Assembly (NCBI RefSeq): GCF_027533645.1
Contig: NZ_JAQAGY010000023.1
Span: 46,926 to 110,925, forward strand
Source of the DNA: Paenibacillus caseinilyticus
GTDB taxonomy: Bacteria; Bacillota; Bacilli; Paenibacillales; NBRC-103111
Length of the DNA stretch: 64,000 nt
Direction: 5' to 3'
Shown here: one piece after another, positions 1 through 7,889 of the stretch
Numbering within the stretch: the first letter of the stretch is position 1
Layout of the letters: every line of letters starts with the position of its first letter
Notes under the pieces: generated by a model
Database searches by the model: none
What the model was told of the DNA's origin: nothing
Seen by the model: only the letters and a program-made list of their open reading frames with translations
Position numbers and translations under genes: made by a program

Positions 1-2
1 AA

Positions 3-551
3 TCCCTCTTCGACTGGACGGTGAACGAATTCCCAGAGGTGAACGTGCTTGTGAACAACGCGGGGATCCAGCAGCGGGTGAACCTCCTGGAAGCGGCGGA
101 AGATTGGAGCTATTACCGTCAGGAGATCGCTGCGAATCTGGAGGCTCCCATTCATTTGGCGATGCTGTTCGCCCCCTTTCTTGCAGGCCAGGGCAGGCCG
201 GCGATCATCAATGTGACCTCGGGCCTTGCGTTCTCGCCGCTCGCAGGCGTGCCGGTCTACAGTGCGACCAAGGCGGCCCTGCACTCCTTCACGATGAGCT
301 TGAGGCACCAGCTGGCGCAGACCGGCGTGCAGGTGATCGAAGTGGCTCCTCCGGCCGTAGACACGGATCTCGGCGGGCCGGGTCTGCATACGTTCGGCGC
401 ACCGCTAGGCAACTTCGCGGATGGGATCTTCCAAGGGCTGGCCGAGGGACGCACGGAGATCGGGTACGGACCGTCGGAGAAGTCCCTGCGGATGTCCCGC
501 GACGAGATCGACGCCGCTTTTGAGGCGATGAACAACCGGACGGCCCGGTAG
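3..551 (+). CDS. SDR family oxidoreductase, 5' truncated by window edge
   Basis: Open frame runs from the window edge in frame 3, so the N-terminus with the Rossmann glycine motif is missing. The visible part has the NNAG motif typical of classical short-chain dehydrogenases (VLVNNAGIQ) and the catalytic YxxxK (VYSATKAA) with an upstream NVTSG serine. It resembles the DltE-like SDRs of Firmicutes, NAD(P)H-dependent, cytosolic, substrate unknown. The GTG at 21 is internal to the domain and unlikely to be the true start. A terminator follows directly. Confidence 0.85.
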   Translation, partial: SLFDWTVNEFPEVNVLVNNAGIQQRVNLLEAAEDWSYYRQEIAANLEAPIHLAMLFAPFLAGQGRPAIINVTSGLAFSPLAGVPVYSATKAALHSFTMSLRHQLAQTGVQVIEVAPPAVDTDLGGPGLHTFGAPLGNFADGIFQGLAEGRTEIGYGPSEKSLRMSRDEIDAAFEAMNNRTAR

Positions 552-584
552 GAAGCTACCCGGTCGGGCATCCGACGCTGTAAC

Positions 585-632
585 CCAAACCTCCCGGATG
601 CCCCAAGCGGCGCGGTCCGGGAGGTTTGGTTT
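585..632 (+). terminator. Rho-independent terminator of the SDR gene
   Basis: CCAAACCTCCCGGA (585-598) pairs perfectly with TCCGGGAGGTTTGG (616-629), followed by a short T stretch. Its right arm overlaps the likely -35 of the rluF promoter. Confidence 0.8.
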
Positions 633-653
633 CCCCGCACCCCATGATATAAT
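626..653 (+). promoter_or_regulatory. Predicted sigma-A promoter of rluF
   Basis: Perfect -10 TATAAT at 648-653; the best -35 is a weak TTGGTT at 626-631 with 16 bp spacing. Predicted start of transcription is near 660, about 36 nt before the rluF start. Confidence 0.55.
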
Positions 654-695
654 GTGGGAAGAAATTGGGCCTTAGAGGCAACCGGAGTGAAGGAT

Positions 696-1400
696 ATGCG
701 GATCAATAAATTTATTAGCGAAACAGGACTGTGCTCGCGCAGGGAAGTCGACAAGCTCGTCGAAGCGAAGCGGGTGACGATTAACGGCAAGCCGGCGGAA
801 CTCGGCTCCCAGGTAGAGGAAGGCGATGAAGTGCGGGTCGACGGCCGGCTGGTCAGCACGAAGAAGCCCCATGTGTATATCGCCTTGAACAAGCCAGTCG
901 GCATCACCTCGACGACGGAGCGGCATATCCGCGGGAATATTGTGGACTTCGTGGGACACAAGGAGCGCATCTTCCCGATCGGCCGGCTCGACAAGGATTC
1001 GGAGGGTCTGATTCTGCTCACCAATGACGGGGATATTGTCAACAAAGTGCTGCGCTCCGAATTCGAGCATGAGAAGGAGTATATTGTGACGGTGGACAAG
1101 CCTGTCACGCCGATGTTCCTGCAGGGCATGGCTTCCGGGGTGCATATTCTGGGTACGGTCACCAAGCCCTGTAAAGTAACCCGGCAGCAGGACCGCGTCT
1201 TCCGCATCGTGCTGACCCAGGGGCTCAACCGACAGATCCGCCGGATGTGCGCCGCCTTCGGCTATGAGGTACGCCGGCTGAAGCGGGTGCGTATTATGAA
1301 CATTGCGCTCGGGGACCTGCCGCCAGGACAGTGGCGCGACCTGAAGCCGGACGAGCTGCAGGGACTGCTGCACCGGATCGGGCATGAAGCGGATGCTTGA
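696..1400 (+). CDS. rluF: 23S rRNA pseudouridine synthase RluF
   Basis: 234 aa. N-terminal S4 RNA-binding domain (about residues 1-60: INKFISETGLCSRREVDKL) followed by an RsuA/RluB-type catalytic domain containing the GRLDKDSEGLILLTNDG motif, in which the first Asp is the catalytic nucleophile of this family. Members isomerise uridine to pseudouridine in 23S rRNA (U2604 in E. coli). ATG at 696 is chosen because GGAGTGAAGG lies just upstream; an in-frame extension to 654 has no ribosome site. RluF rather than RsuA or RluB is a judgement from the N-terminal sequence and short C-terminus. Confidence 0.85.
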   Translation: MRINKFISETGLCSRREVDKLVEAKRVTINGKPAELGSQVEEGDEVRVDGRLVSTKKPHVYIALNKPVGITSTTERHIRGNIVDFVGHKERIFPIGRLDKDSEGLILLTNDGDIVNKVLRSEFEHEKEYIVTVDKPVTPMFLQGMASGVHILGTVTKPCKVTRQQDRVFRIVLTQGLNRQIRRMCAAFGYEVRRLKRVRIMNIALGDLPPGQWRDLKPDELQGLLHRIGHEADA

Positions 1401-1439
1401 TCTTACAGGGGAGAACCGGCATGGAACGCGGCACGAGAG

Positions 1440-2132
1440 CTACCCGTTGAATTTGTAGCCGATGCCCCGCACGGTATGGATGTATCTCGGATCCGCGGGA
1501 TTCCCCTCGATCTTCTTGCGCAGATTCGAGATATGAACGAGCAGCGTGCGGGTGTCCCCGTTGCTGTCGACACCCCAAGTCAGCTTGTAGAGCTGTTCGA
1601 GCGACAAGACCTTGCCCGGAGAACGGGCCAGATGCAGCAGCAGGTCGAATTCCTTGGAAGACAGGGGCACCAGGGTGCCGTCGACTTTGACGGAGCGGGA
1701 GAGCATGTCGATCTCCAAGCCCGGGAAGGTCAGATGCTGGGATTCTTCCTTATGCTGTTCCATGAGCTGGCTGCGCCGCAGGTGCGCTTTGACCCGGGCT
1801 ACGAGCTGGCCCGGGGAGAACGGCTTCGTGATGTAGTCGTCCCCGCCGATGCTGAAGCCGAGAATGATGTCCATATCCTCGCTCTTGCAGCTCAGGAAGA
1901 GGATCGGGGTATTGGAGGTTTTGCGCAGCTGGCGGCATACTTCGATCCCGTCCATCTCCGGCAGCAGAATATCGAGAATGACAAGGTCAGGGCGGTGCTC
2001 CAGGGCGATCGCCAGCGCGTCGGGACCGTTCGTGGAGGTCAGGACCTCATAACCTTCTTTTTTGAGATAGAGGGAGATGAGTTCCAGGATTTCGGCTTCA
2101 TCGTCTACAATGAGTATTTTTTCTCCAGGCAT
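1440..2132 (-). CDS. OmpR/PhoB-family response regulator
   Basis: 230 aa. Receiver domain (residues about 5-118) with acidic pair DDE, phospho-acceptor Asp54 in VILDILLPEMDG, and the conserved Thr/Ser and Lys (LSC...TKPF). C-terminal winged helix (about 135-230: SSKEFDLLLHLARSPGKVLS ... RGIGYKF). ATG at 2132 is chosen because GGAGGAG lies 7 nt upstream; a TTG five codons earlier overlaps that site. It is divergent from the histidine kinase at 2307 with 174 bp between, so the two probably form a cognate pair despite not being co-transcribed. Target genes are unknown; the gal operon nearby has its own AraC regulator. Confidence 0.9.
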   Translation of the reverse strand: MPGEKILIVDDEAEILELISLYLKKEGYEVLTSTNGPDALAIALEHRPDLVILDILLPEMDGIEVCRQLRKTSNTPILFLSCKSEDMDIILGFSIGGDDYITKPFSPGQLVARVKAHLRRSQLMEQHKEESQHLTFPGLEIDMLSRSVKVDGTLVPLSSKEFDLLLHLARSPGKVLSLEQLYKLTWGVDSNGDTRTLLVHISNLRKKIEGNPADPRYIHTVRGIGYKFNG

Positions 2133-2306
2133 GAGTGTCTCCTCCAAGCAGTTCTATGTACAAGGCGCCCGTTCGTTGGTGTACCGCCTGCCCGCCAGGC
2201 GGGGGGATCGCATTCCGATTCGGCAAAAAAAGAAGATTTCCAAATGTCGACGGGTGCGATACGATAGCATCAGGCGGCAGTCATCCTCAGGGCAGCCAGA
2301 AAGAAA
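2133..2306. promoter_or_regulatory. Divergent intergenic region of the two-component pair
   Basis: Carries the ribosome site of the response regulator (complement of 2138-2145) and a perfect 7-bp hairpin CCGCCTG / CAGGCGG at 2184-2202 in an otherwise AT-richer stretch. No convincing -35/-10 pair stands out for either gene. The dyad is the obvious candidate for a response-regulator or structural site, but this is inference. Confidence 0.35.
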
Positions 2307-4430
2307 GTGGTACCGATCCTCAAAAACTATTTCTATTATAAAGGTTTTTTCATTATTTTTTCCATAGTTTTGTTAATTGGTCTTGGAACTGCCTGCAGTG
2401 GGGAGGAGACGGGAGACGACTCGCTGCGTCCCCGGGCGGTGAACGGCATTCTCCGGCTGGACGGGCACCGCTTTGACCGTGACGGCAACGTGGCGCTCGA
2501 AGGGGAGTGGCACTTCTACTGGCGGCGTCTGCTTACGCCGCTCGAGCTTCTGTCCCCGAGCAGCGATACGCTTAAGTCTATGCAGACCATGGAGCTGCCG
2601 GGCTTTTGGAGCGGGCGGACGGTCAACGGGGAAGAGCTTGAGGGAAGCGGATACGCGACCTACCGGCTCAAAGTCAAGATCGACGACCCGGTCACCCACC
2701 TGGCCCTGTATGTTCCATCGGTCAGGACCGCGTACAAGGTATGGGTGAACGGGCAGATGCTCACGGAAGTCGGAACCTTGGGCAAAGACCTGCAGTCGTC
2801 CGTACCCCGGTTCAAGTCACAAGTGCTGAAGATCGACAAGAGCGGGGTCGGCACGCTTGATATCGTGGTTCAGGTATCGAACTTCCATCACCGCCTCGGC
2901 GGAATCCTGAGGCCCATCGAGCTCGGGACCATCGACCGGATTAATGACCGGGTCTACAGTTCCCTGGCGTTCGAGATGCTCATCATCGGAAGCCTGTTGT
3001 CGATGGGATTCTACCATCTAGGCTTGTATGCGCTGCGGCGCAAAGAGAGCGGCGCCTTGTTCTTCGGCTTGTTCTGCGTGCTCGTCGGGGTTCGCGCGAC
3101 ATTGACCGGCAGCTCGATGCTTTATTATTTTTTCGAGGACCTGTCTTGGACGATGGGGGTCCGCATCGAGTACATCTGCTTCTTCATCGGGGTGCCGTCC
3201 ATACTGATGTTCGTGCGCTCGCTCTATCCGCTGGAGGTACGGCGGGAGGCGGTACGTACGGCGCAGGGACTCGGCTTGCTGTTCTCTGCCGGGCTCTTCT
3301 TCTTCCCTGCCCCGTGGTTTACTTACTTCATTCCGATCTATCAAGTCATCACGGTCATCGGCTGTATCTACACGATGATGTGTATCGGCCAGGCACTGGC
3401 GCGGCGCAGGGAAGGGGCCATGTTCGCTGTCGTGGGCGCGGGCTCCTACATTACCAGCGTCGTCATCGATATCCTGTTCTACAACCAGTTGATCCACTTC
3501 GGTGAGGTATCGTCGTACGGGCTGCTCTTCTGCGTATTCATGACTTCGTTCATCCTCAGTGCCAAGTCGGCCAAGGCTTACCGGTCCGTCGAGACGCTCT
3601 CCCGCCAGATGCGGGAGATGAACCTGGGGCTCGAGGAGAAGATTCGCGAACGCACCGCAGAGCTGCAGCAGATTAACCGCAGCCTCGAGAAGATGAATGA
3701 AGATCTGGCGCGGATGGAAACCTCGCGGCGGCACCTGCTCAGCAATATCTCGCACGATCTCGGCACGCCGATGACGCTGATTCAGGGGTATGTCGAAGCG
3801 CTGATCGATGGCGTGGTCACCCAGCCGGACCAGCAGCAGAAGTATCTGAAGCTGATCCACGGGCGAATTACGAGCCTCAGCCGCCTCATTGCGGATCTCT
3901 TCCAGCTCTCGAAGCTGGAGGCACGGCAGCTCGACTTCGATATCCGTCCGGTGCCGGCGGGTGATTTTATCCGATATTTCGAGGAACGGTACGAGCTGGA
4001 GCTTGCGGGGGCGGGACTCCGCTTTGAGATGGTTTCGCATGCCATGAAGCCTGCGGATGCCGAGCCGGCTTGGATCCGGGTGGATCTGGACCGGATCGAC
4101 CAGGTGCTCACGAACATTATCTACAACGCCGTGAAGCACACGCCGGCGGGCGGGCTGATTCAGCTGCTCTTCATCGTCGACGAGTATTCGCTCGTCGTGC
4201 AGGTGCAGGACAACGGGACGGGTATCGATCCCGAAGACCTGCCTTACATCTTCGACCGCTTCTACAAAAAGGACAAGTCCCGCAACACCGCCCGGGGAGG
4301 CAGCGGGCTCGGCCTTGCGATCGCCAAGGAGATCATCGACTACCATGGAGGCCGCATCTGGGCCCAGAGCATGATCGGCCAAGGGGCCTGCCTGGCGTTC
4401 ATGCTGCCGCTGGTGAACCCGGCGGAGTAA
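2307..4430 (+). CDS. 7TMR-DISM sensor histidine kinase
   Basis: 707 aa. A signal-like hydrophobic helix (residues 12-29) ends in LGTAC at Cys30, which could be a lipobox or simply an anchor. Residues about 45-205 form an extracytoplasmic jelly-roll-like region of the 7TMR-DISM type, followed by about seven membrane helices (218-420), a coiled coil (425-475) and a HisKA domain with phospho-acceptor His483 in SHDLGTP. The HATPase part shows the N box (NIIYNAVKHTP), DNGTGI and GGSGLGLAIAK. Start is GTG at 2307, with only a weak purine-rich site. Likely phosphorylates the divergent OmpR-type regulator. DISM sensors are thought to bind carbohydrates or other small ligands; the ligand here is unknown. 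Confidence 0.88.
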   Translation: MVPILKNYFYYKGFFIIFSIVLLIGLGTACSGEETGDDSLRPRAVNGILRLDGHRFDRDGNVALEGEWHFYWRRLLTPLELLSPSSDTLKSMQTMELPGFWSGRTVNGEELEGSGYATYRLKVKIDDPVTHLALYVPSVRTAYKVWVNGQMLTEVGTLGKDLQSSVPRFKSQVLKIDKSGVGTLDIVVQVSNFHHRLGGILRPIELGTIDRINDRVYSSLAFEMLIIGSLLSMGFYHLGLYALRRKESGALFFGLFCVLVGVRATLTGSSMLYYFFEDLSWTMGVRIEYICFFIGVPSILMFVRSLYPLEVRREAVRTAQGLGLLFSAGLFFFPAPWFTYFIPIYQVITVIGCIYTMMCIGQALARRREGAMFAVVGAGSYITSVVIDILFYNQLIHFGEVSSYGLLFCVFMTSFILSAKSAKAYRSVETLSRQMREMNLGLEEKIRERTAELQQINRSLEKMNEDLARMETSRRHLLSNISHDLGTPMTLIQGYVEALIDGVVTQPDQQQKYLKLIHGRITSLSRLIADLFQLSKLEARQLDFDIRPVPAGDFIRYFEERYELELAGAGLRFEMVSHAMKPADAEPAWIRVDLDRIDQVLTNIIYNAVKHTPAGGLIQLLFIVDEYSLVVQVQDNGTGIDPEDLPYIFDRFYKKDKSRNTARGGSGLGLAIAKEIIDYHGGRIWAQSMIGQGACLAFMLPLVNPAE

Positions 4431-4489
4431 GCCGCAGCCTTTACTTTTACTTGGCTGCAGCGGCGCAGGGTGGCCCGGGCTCGAATCGG

Positions 4490-5356
4490 CTACAGCAGCG
4501 AATGACGGTAATCGGTAGGAGAGACGCCGTACTGCCGCTTGAACTGCTTCGAGAAGTAGAGCGGATCCTGGAAGCCGACGGAAGAGGCGGTCTGCTCCAC
4601 CGTCAGCTCGGGGCGCTCCCGGAGCAGATGGCGCGCCTTGTCGAGCCGAAGCCGCAGCAGGAAGGTCACCGGGGTGACGCCGGTCTGCTGCTTGAAGAGC
4701 GTGGACAAGTAGGCGCGGTTGTAGCCGAGCGTCTCGGCCATGAGCTCGATGGTGATCGGCTCGGCATACTGCGCGGACAAGTAGTTCAGCGCCTGCTGCA
4801 CCGTCTGCGCCGCTGGGCTGGTTTCTTCGGGCAGCGTCCGCCCTTCCCCCTGCAGTGCCTCCGCATAGTCGGCGAGCAGCAGCTGCAGCAGTCCGTTCGC
4901 CCTCAGATTGGCAGAGAGGCTGCGGGAGCGGAAGGCGGTCTGGACCTGATGGTACAGCACGCCGGTGCTGCGGCGCCGCGGGGCCTGGATGACCGGCTGC
5001 CGCGAGCTGAGTCCGATACCTTCGAGCAGCGCGGCTGCCTGCTCCCCTTCGAAGGCGATCCAGCGGTAGTGCCAAGGTTCTTCGAGGTCGGACGTGTAGG
5101 CGACCAGCTTCCCGGGTTCGATCAGGAAGCTGTCTCCGGGACCGAGCTCGTAGGTCTGCCCAAGGCATGTATAGCTGCCTCTGCCGGAGAGGATGTGATG
5201 CAGCAGATAATAGTCCACTACTTTGGGCCCGGGCTTATGGCCCGGCTTCGTCTGGCTGTGGCCGGAGAAGAGCACGGTCAGCGGGCCCGGCTGCGGGGGA
5301 GGATACGGATTCGACACGACGTAATAGCTCTCGGGGGGGACAGCTGCAGGCTTCAT
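4490..5356 (-). CDS. AraC-family regulator, probable gal operon activator
   Basis: 288 aa. N-terminal cupin-like sensing half (residues about 30-150, with HHILSGRGSYTCLG and GPGDSFLIEPG) and two C-terminal AraC helix-turn-helices (about 185-285, ending YFSKQFKRQYGVSPTDYR). ATG at 5356 has AAGGAG 10 nt upstream. It is divergent from galK with 212 bp between, and that space holds a pair of 21-bp-spaced direct repeats next to the galK -10, the classic geometry for AraC activators. Control of galKET by this protein is inferred from position and site geometry; the inducer is presumably galactose or a galactoside. Confidence 0.85.
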   Translation of the reverse strand: MKPAAVPPESYYVVSNPYPPPQPGPLTVLFSGHSQTKPGHKPGPKVVDYYLLHHILSGRGSYTCLGQTYELGPGDSFLIEPGKLVAYTSDLEEPWHYRWIAFEGEQAAALLEGIGLSSRQPVIQAPRRRSTGVLYHQVQTAFRSRSLSANLRANGLLQLLLADYAEALQGEGRTLPEETSPAAQTVQQALNYLSAQYAEPITIELMAETLGYNRAYLSTLFKQQTGVTPVTFLLRLRLDKARHLLRERPELTVEQTASSVGFQDPLYFSKQFKRQYGVSPTDYRHSLL

Positions 5357-5440
5357 GGCTGGGCATCTCCTTGATCAAGGGGCTAAGGTGTGTCCATTGT
5401 ATCATGCAGATGAGGGGGAGAATAGCGGGATCTAACATAA

Positions 5441-5482
5441 TTCCATATGTGTCTGACATCGTTCCATACTCTCCGACGTACC
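5441..5482 (+). promoter_or_regulatory. Direct-repeat operator upstream of galK
   Basis: TTCCATA occurs at 5441-5447 and again at 5462-5468, exactly 21 bp apart, each followed by a GAC at almost the same offset (5455-5457 and 5475-5477). Two helical turns between half-sites in the same orientation is the arrangement used by AraC-type activators. The downstream copy overlaps the -35 region of the galK promoter. Confidence 0.6.
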
Positions 5483-5496
5483 TGTTGCGCTATACT
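5468..5496 (+). promoter_or_regulatory. galK: Predicted galK promoter (activator dependent)
   Basis: -10 TATACT at 5491-5496 with no recognisable -35 at 17 bp (5468-5473 reads ACTCTC-like sequence). A good -10 with a poor -35 covered by a direct repeat fits class II activation by the divergent AraC protein. Confidence 0.5.
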
Positions 5497-5568
5497 GAGA
5501 CCATTCAAAGCATGCAGGATGCATTACGTATTCCAGTTCTATCCATACTTATGATGAGGTGAAGAGCG

Positions 5569-6747
5569 ATGAGTGAAGTACAGGTATTAAAGGAACAGTT
5601 TATCGAATTGTACGGTACGGAGAGCTCCCACGAGATTCACGTATTCCACGCGCCGGGCCGTGTCAATCTGATCGGCGAGCATACGGACTACAACGGAGGA
5701 TACGTATTTCCGGCCGCGCTGACGTTCGGGACGACGCTTGTGATCCGCCGCCGGGACGACGGGCTGCTTGGCTTCGCATCGACCAATTTTCCGCTTCGCA
5801 AACAAATATCCATTCAGGATATCGAGTACCGCGCAGAGGATGACTGGACCAATTACCCCAAAGGCGTGATCCAAGAGCTGCAGAACCGCGGCGTGCGGGT
5901 AGGCGGATATGACCTGCTGTTCAGCGGCGCGATCCCGAATGGTTCGGGGCTCTCGTCTTCCGCTTCGATCGAAGTCGTAACAGCCTACGGCTTTCTAACG
6001 CTGGAAGGGCAGCCGGTGGATACGGTCGATATTTCGCTGCTCGCCCAGAAGGCGGAGAACGAGTTTATCGGCGTCAAATGCGGCATCATGGACCAGTTTG
6101 CCGTCGCCAACGGCAAGAAGGACCACGCGATTCTGCTCATGTGCGACACGCTGGAATACAAGCATGTGCCGTTCCACAGCGGCTCTTACAAGCTCGTGAT
6201 CGGCAACACGAACAAGAAGCGCGGGCTGGTCGATTCCGCTTACAACGAGCGGCGCGCCCAATGCGAACAGGCGGTGGCGGACCTGCAGGTGAAATATCCG
6301 GACCTGAGACTGCTCGGGCAACTGTCCCTCGAGCAGTTCGTGGAATCCCAGGATCTGATCCAGGATCCGGTCGTCCGCAAGCGTGCCCAGCACGTGGTCG
6401 AAGAAATTCACCGTGTCCTGCATTCCGTGCGCGTGCTCGAAGAGAACGATCTCGTCGGCTTCGGCGAGCTGATGACCGGCTCCCACAAGTCGCTGCGCGA
6501 TCTCTATGAGGTGACGGGCTTCGAGCTCGACACGATGGTCGAGGCAGCGCTGGAGGTGCCTGGCGTGCTCGGTTCCCGGATGACGGGCGCAGGCTTCGGC
6601 GGGTGCACGGTGTCCCTCGTTCACGAGGACAGCGTCGAGCGCTTCATCGAGGAAGTCGGCCAGGTATACAAGAACAAGACCGGCCTGACTGCTGATTTCT
6701 ACGTCTGCAATATCGGGGACGGCGTGAAGGAACTGCCGGCCCTGTAA
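5569..6747 (+). CDS. galK: Galactokinase
   Basis: 392 aa, normal length for the GHMP-kinase galactokinases. The galactokinase signature GRVNLIGEHTDYNGG is near residue 30, the phosphate-binding loop PNGSGLSSSAS near 125, and the C-terminal GHMP motif RMTGAGFGGCTVS near 340. Catalyses ATP-dependent phosphorylation of alpha-D-galactose to galactose-1-phosphate, the entry step of the Leloir pathway, in the cytosol. First gene of galK-galE-galT; ATG at 5569 follows GAGGTGAAGAGCG. Confidence 0.97.
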   Translation: MSEVQVLKEQFIELYGTESSHEIHVFHAPGRVNLIGEHTDYNGGYVFPAALTFGTTLVIRRRDDGLLGFASTNFPLRKQISIQDIEYRAEDDWTNYPKGVIQELQNRGVRVGGYDLLFSGAIPNGSGLSSSASIEVVTAYGFLTLEGQPVDTVDISLLAQKAENEFIGVKCGIMDQFAVANGKKDHAILLMCDTLEYKHVPFHSGSYKLVIGNTNKKRGLVDSAYNERRAQCEQAVADLQVKYPDLRLLGQLSLEQFVESQDLIQDPVVRKRAQHVVEEIHRVLHSVRVLEENDLVGFGELMTGSHKSLRDLYEVTGFELDTMVEAALEVPGVLGSRMTGAGFGGCTVSLVHEDSVERFIEEVGQVYKNKTGLTADFYVCNIGDGVKELPAL

Positions 6748-6818
6748 TATTCCTGTACTCCATTAGACACTGACATAGATAGAGAAGAGATCCGCGGATA
6801 GCGAAGGGAGAGGTAACA

Positions 6819-7808
6819 ATGGCAATTATGGTAACGGGCGGCGCGGGGTATATCGGTTCGCATACGGTGGCCGAGCTGCTGGCACGAGGGGAAGAAGTTG
6901 TCATCGTCGACAATCTGCATCAGGGACACCGCGAAGCGGTGCTTGGCGGCAAGCTGTACGTAGGCGATCTGCGTGACGCCGCCTTCCTGGATACGGTGTT
7001 CGGGGAGAACGAGATCGATGCGGTGATTCACTTTGCGGCGAGCTCGCTCGTGGGCGAGAGCATGCAGAATCCCGGCAAGTATTATCATAACAACGTGTAC
7101 GGCACGCTCTGCCTGCTCGAGAAGATGAACCAATATGGCGTCCAGAAGATCGTGTTCTCTTCCACGGCGGCCACGTACGGCGAACCGGAGAACGTGCCGA
7201 TTCTCGAGACCGACCGCACCCTGCCGACCAATGCTTATGGTGAGACGAAGCTCGCGATGGAGAAAATGATGCGCTGGTTCGATACGGCTCACGGCATCAA
7301 GTACGTGTCCCTCCGCTACTTCAACGCCGCCGGGGCGCACGAAGAAGGCAAGATTGGCGAGGACCACTCGCCGGAGACGCATCTCATCCCGATCATCCTG
7401 CAGGTGGCGCTGGGCAAGCGCGAGCACATCTCGATCTACGGCGACGACTACCCAACGGCGGATGGCACCTGCATCCGCGACTATATTCATGTCACCGACC
7501 TGGCCGATGCGCATATTCTCGCGGTGAAGAAGCTGCGCGAAGGCGGCGAGAGCGCGGTCTACAACCTCGGCAACGGCCAAGGCTTCTCGGTGAAGGAAGT
7601 TATCGATATCGCCCGTACCGTGACAGGACACGGCATTCCTGCGGGGGTGGAAGCGCGCCGCGCCGGCGATCCGGCCGTACTCGTCGCTTCTTCCGACCGG
7701 GCGAGAAGCGAGCTTGGCTGGGAGCCGAAGCGCAATCAGTTGGAGCGGATCATCGCTTCCGCTTGGGCTTGGCACCAGAGCCGCCCGGACGGCTACGGAC
7801 CGAACTGA
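6819..7808 (+). CDS. galE: UDP-glucose 4-epimerase
   Basis: 329 aa, typical size. N-terminal NAD-binding VTGGAGYIGSHTVAELL, catalytic Ser/Tyr/Lys arrangement (FSSTAATYGEP ... AYGETKLAMEKM) and C-terminal GWEPKR. Interconverts UDP-galactose and UDP-glucose with enzyme-bound NAD. GAAGGGAGAGG lies before ATG 6819. It sits 71 bp after galK and 81 bp before galT with no terminator between, so all three are probably one transcript. Besides sugar catabolism it can supply UDP-galactose for wall or capsule polymers. Confidence 0.96.
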   Translation: MAIMVTGGAGYIGSHTVAELLARGEEVVIVDNLHQGHREAVLGGKLYVGDLRDAAFLDTVFGENEIDAVIHFAASSLVGESMQNPGKYYHNNVYGTLCLLEKMNQYGVQKIVFSSTAATYGEPENVPILETDRTLPTNAYGETKLAMEKMMRWFDTAHGIKYVSLRYFNAAGAHEEGKIGEDHSPETHLIPIILQVALGKREHISIYGDDYPTADGTCIRDYIHVTDLADAHILAVKKLREGGESAVYNLGNGQGFSVKEVIDIARTVTGHGIPAGVEARRAGDPAVLVASSDRARSELGWEPKRNQLERIIASAWAWHQSRPDGYGPN

Positions 7809-7889
7809 AGGCGGCTGTCAAGGCACGCCGATTCCGCCGCGGGGCGGGTGTAGAGTCCGTCCCGTGGCGATAAGGAGGGAAAAAGAGCA

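Noticed and set aside
654..695. Upstream extension of rluF
   Set aside because: No ribosome site and it begins at the base after the -10 element; ATG 696 fits the family N-terminus.
3018..5168. 716-codon minus-strand open frame
   Set aside because: Antisense to the histidine kinase gene and out of frame with the AraC gene; low-complexity Arg/Ala-rich translation, no domain, no start signal.
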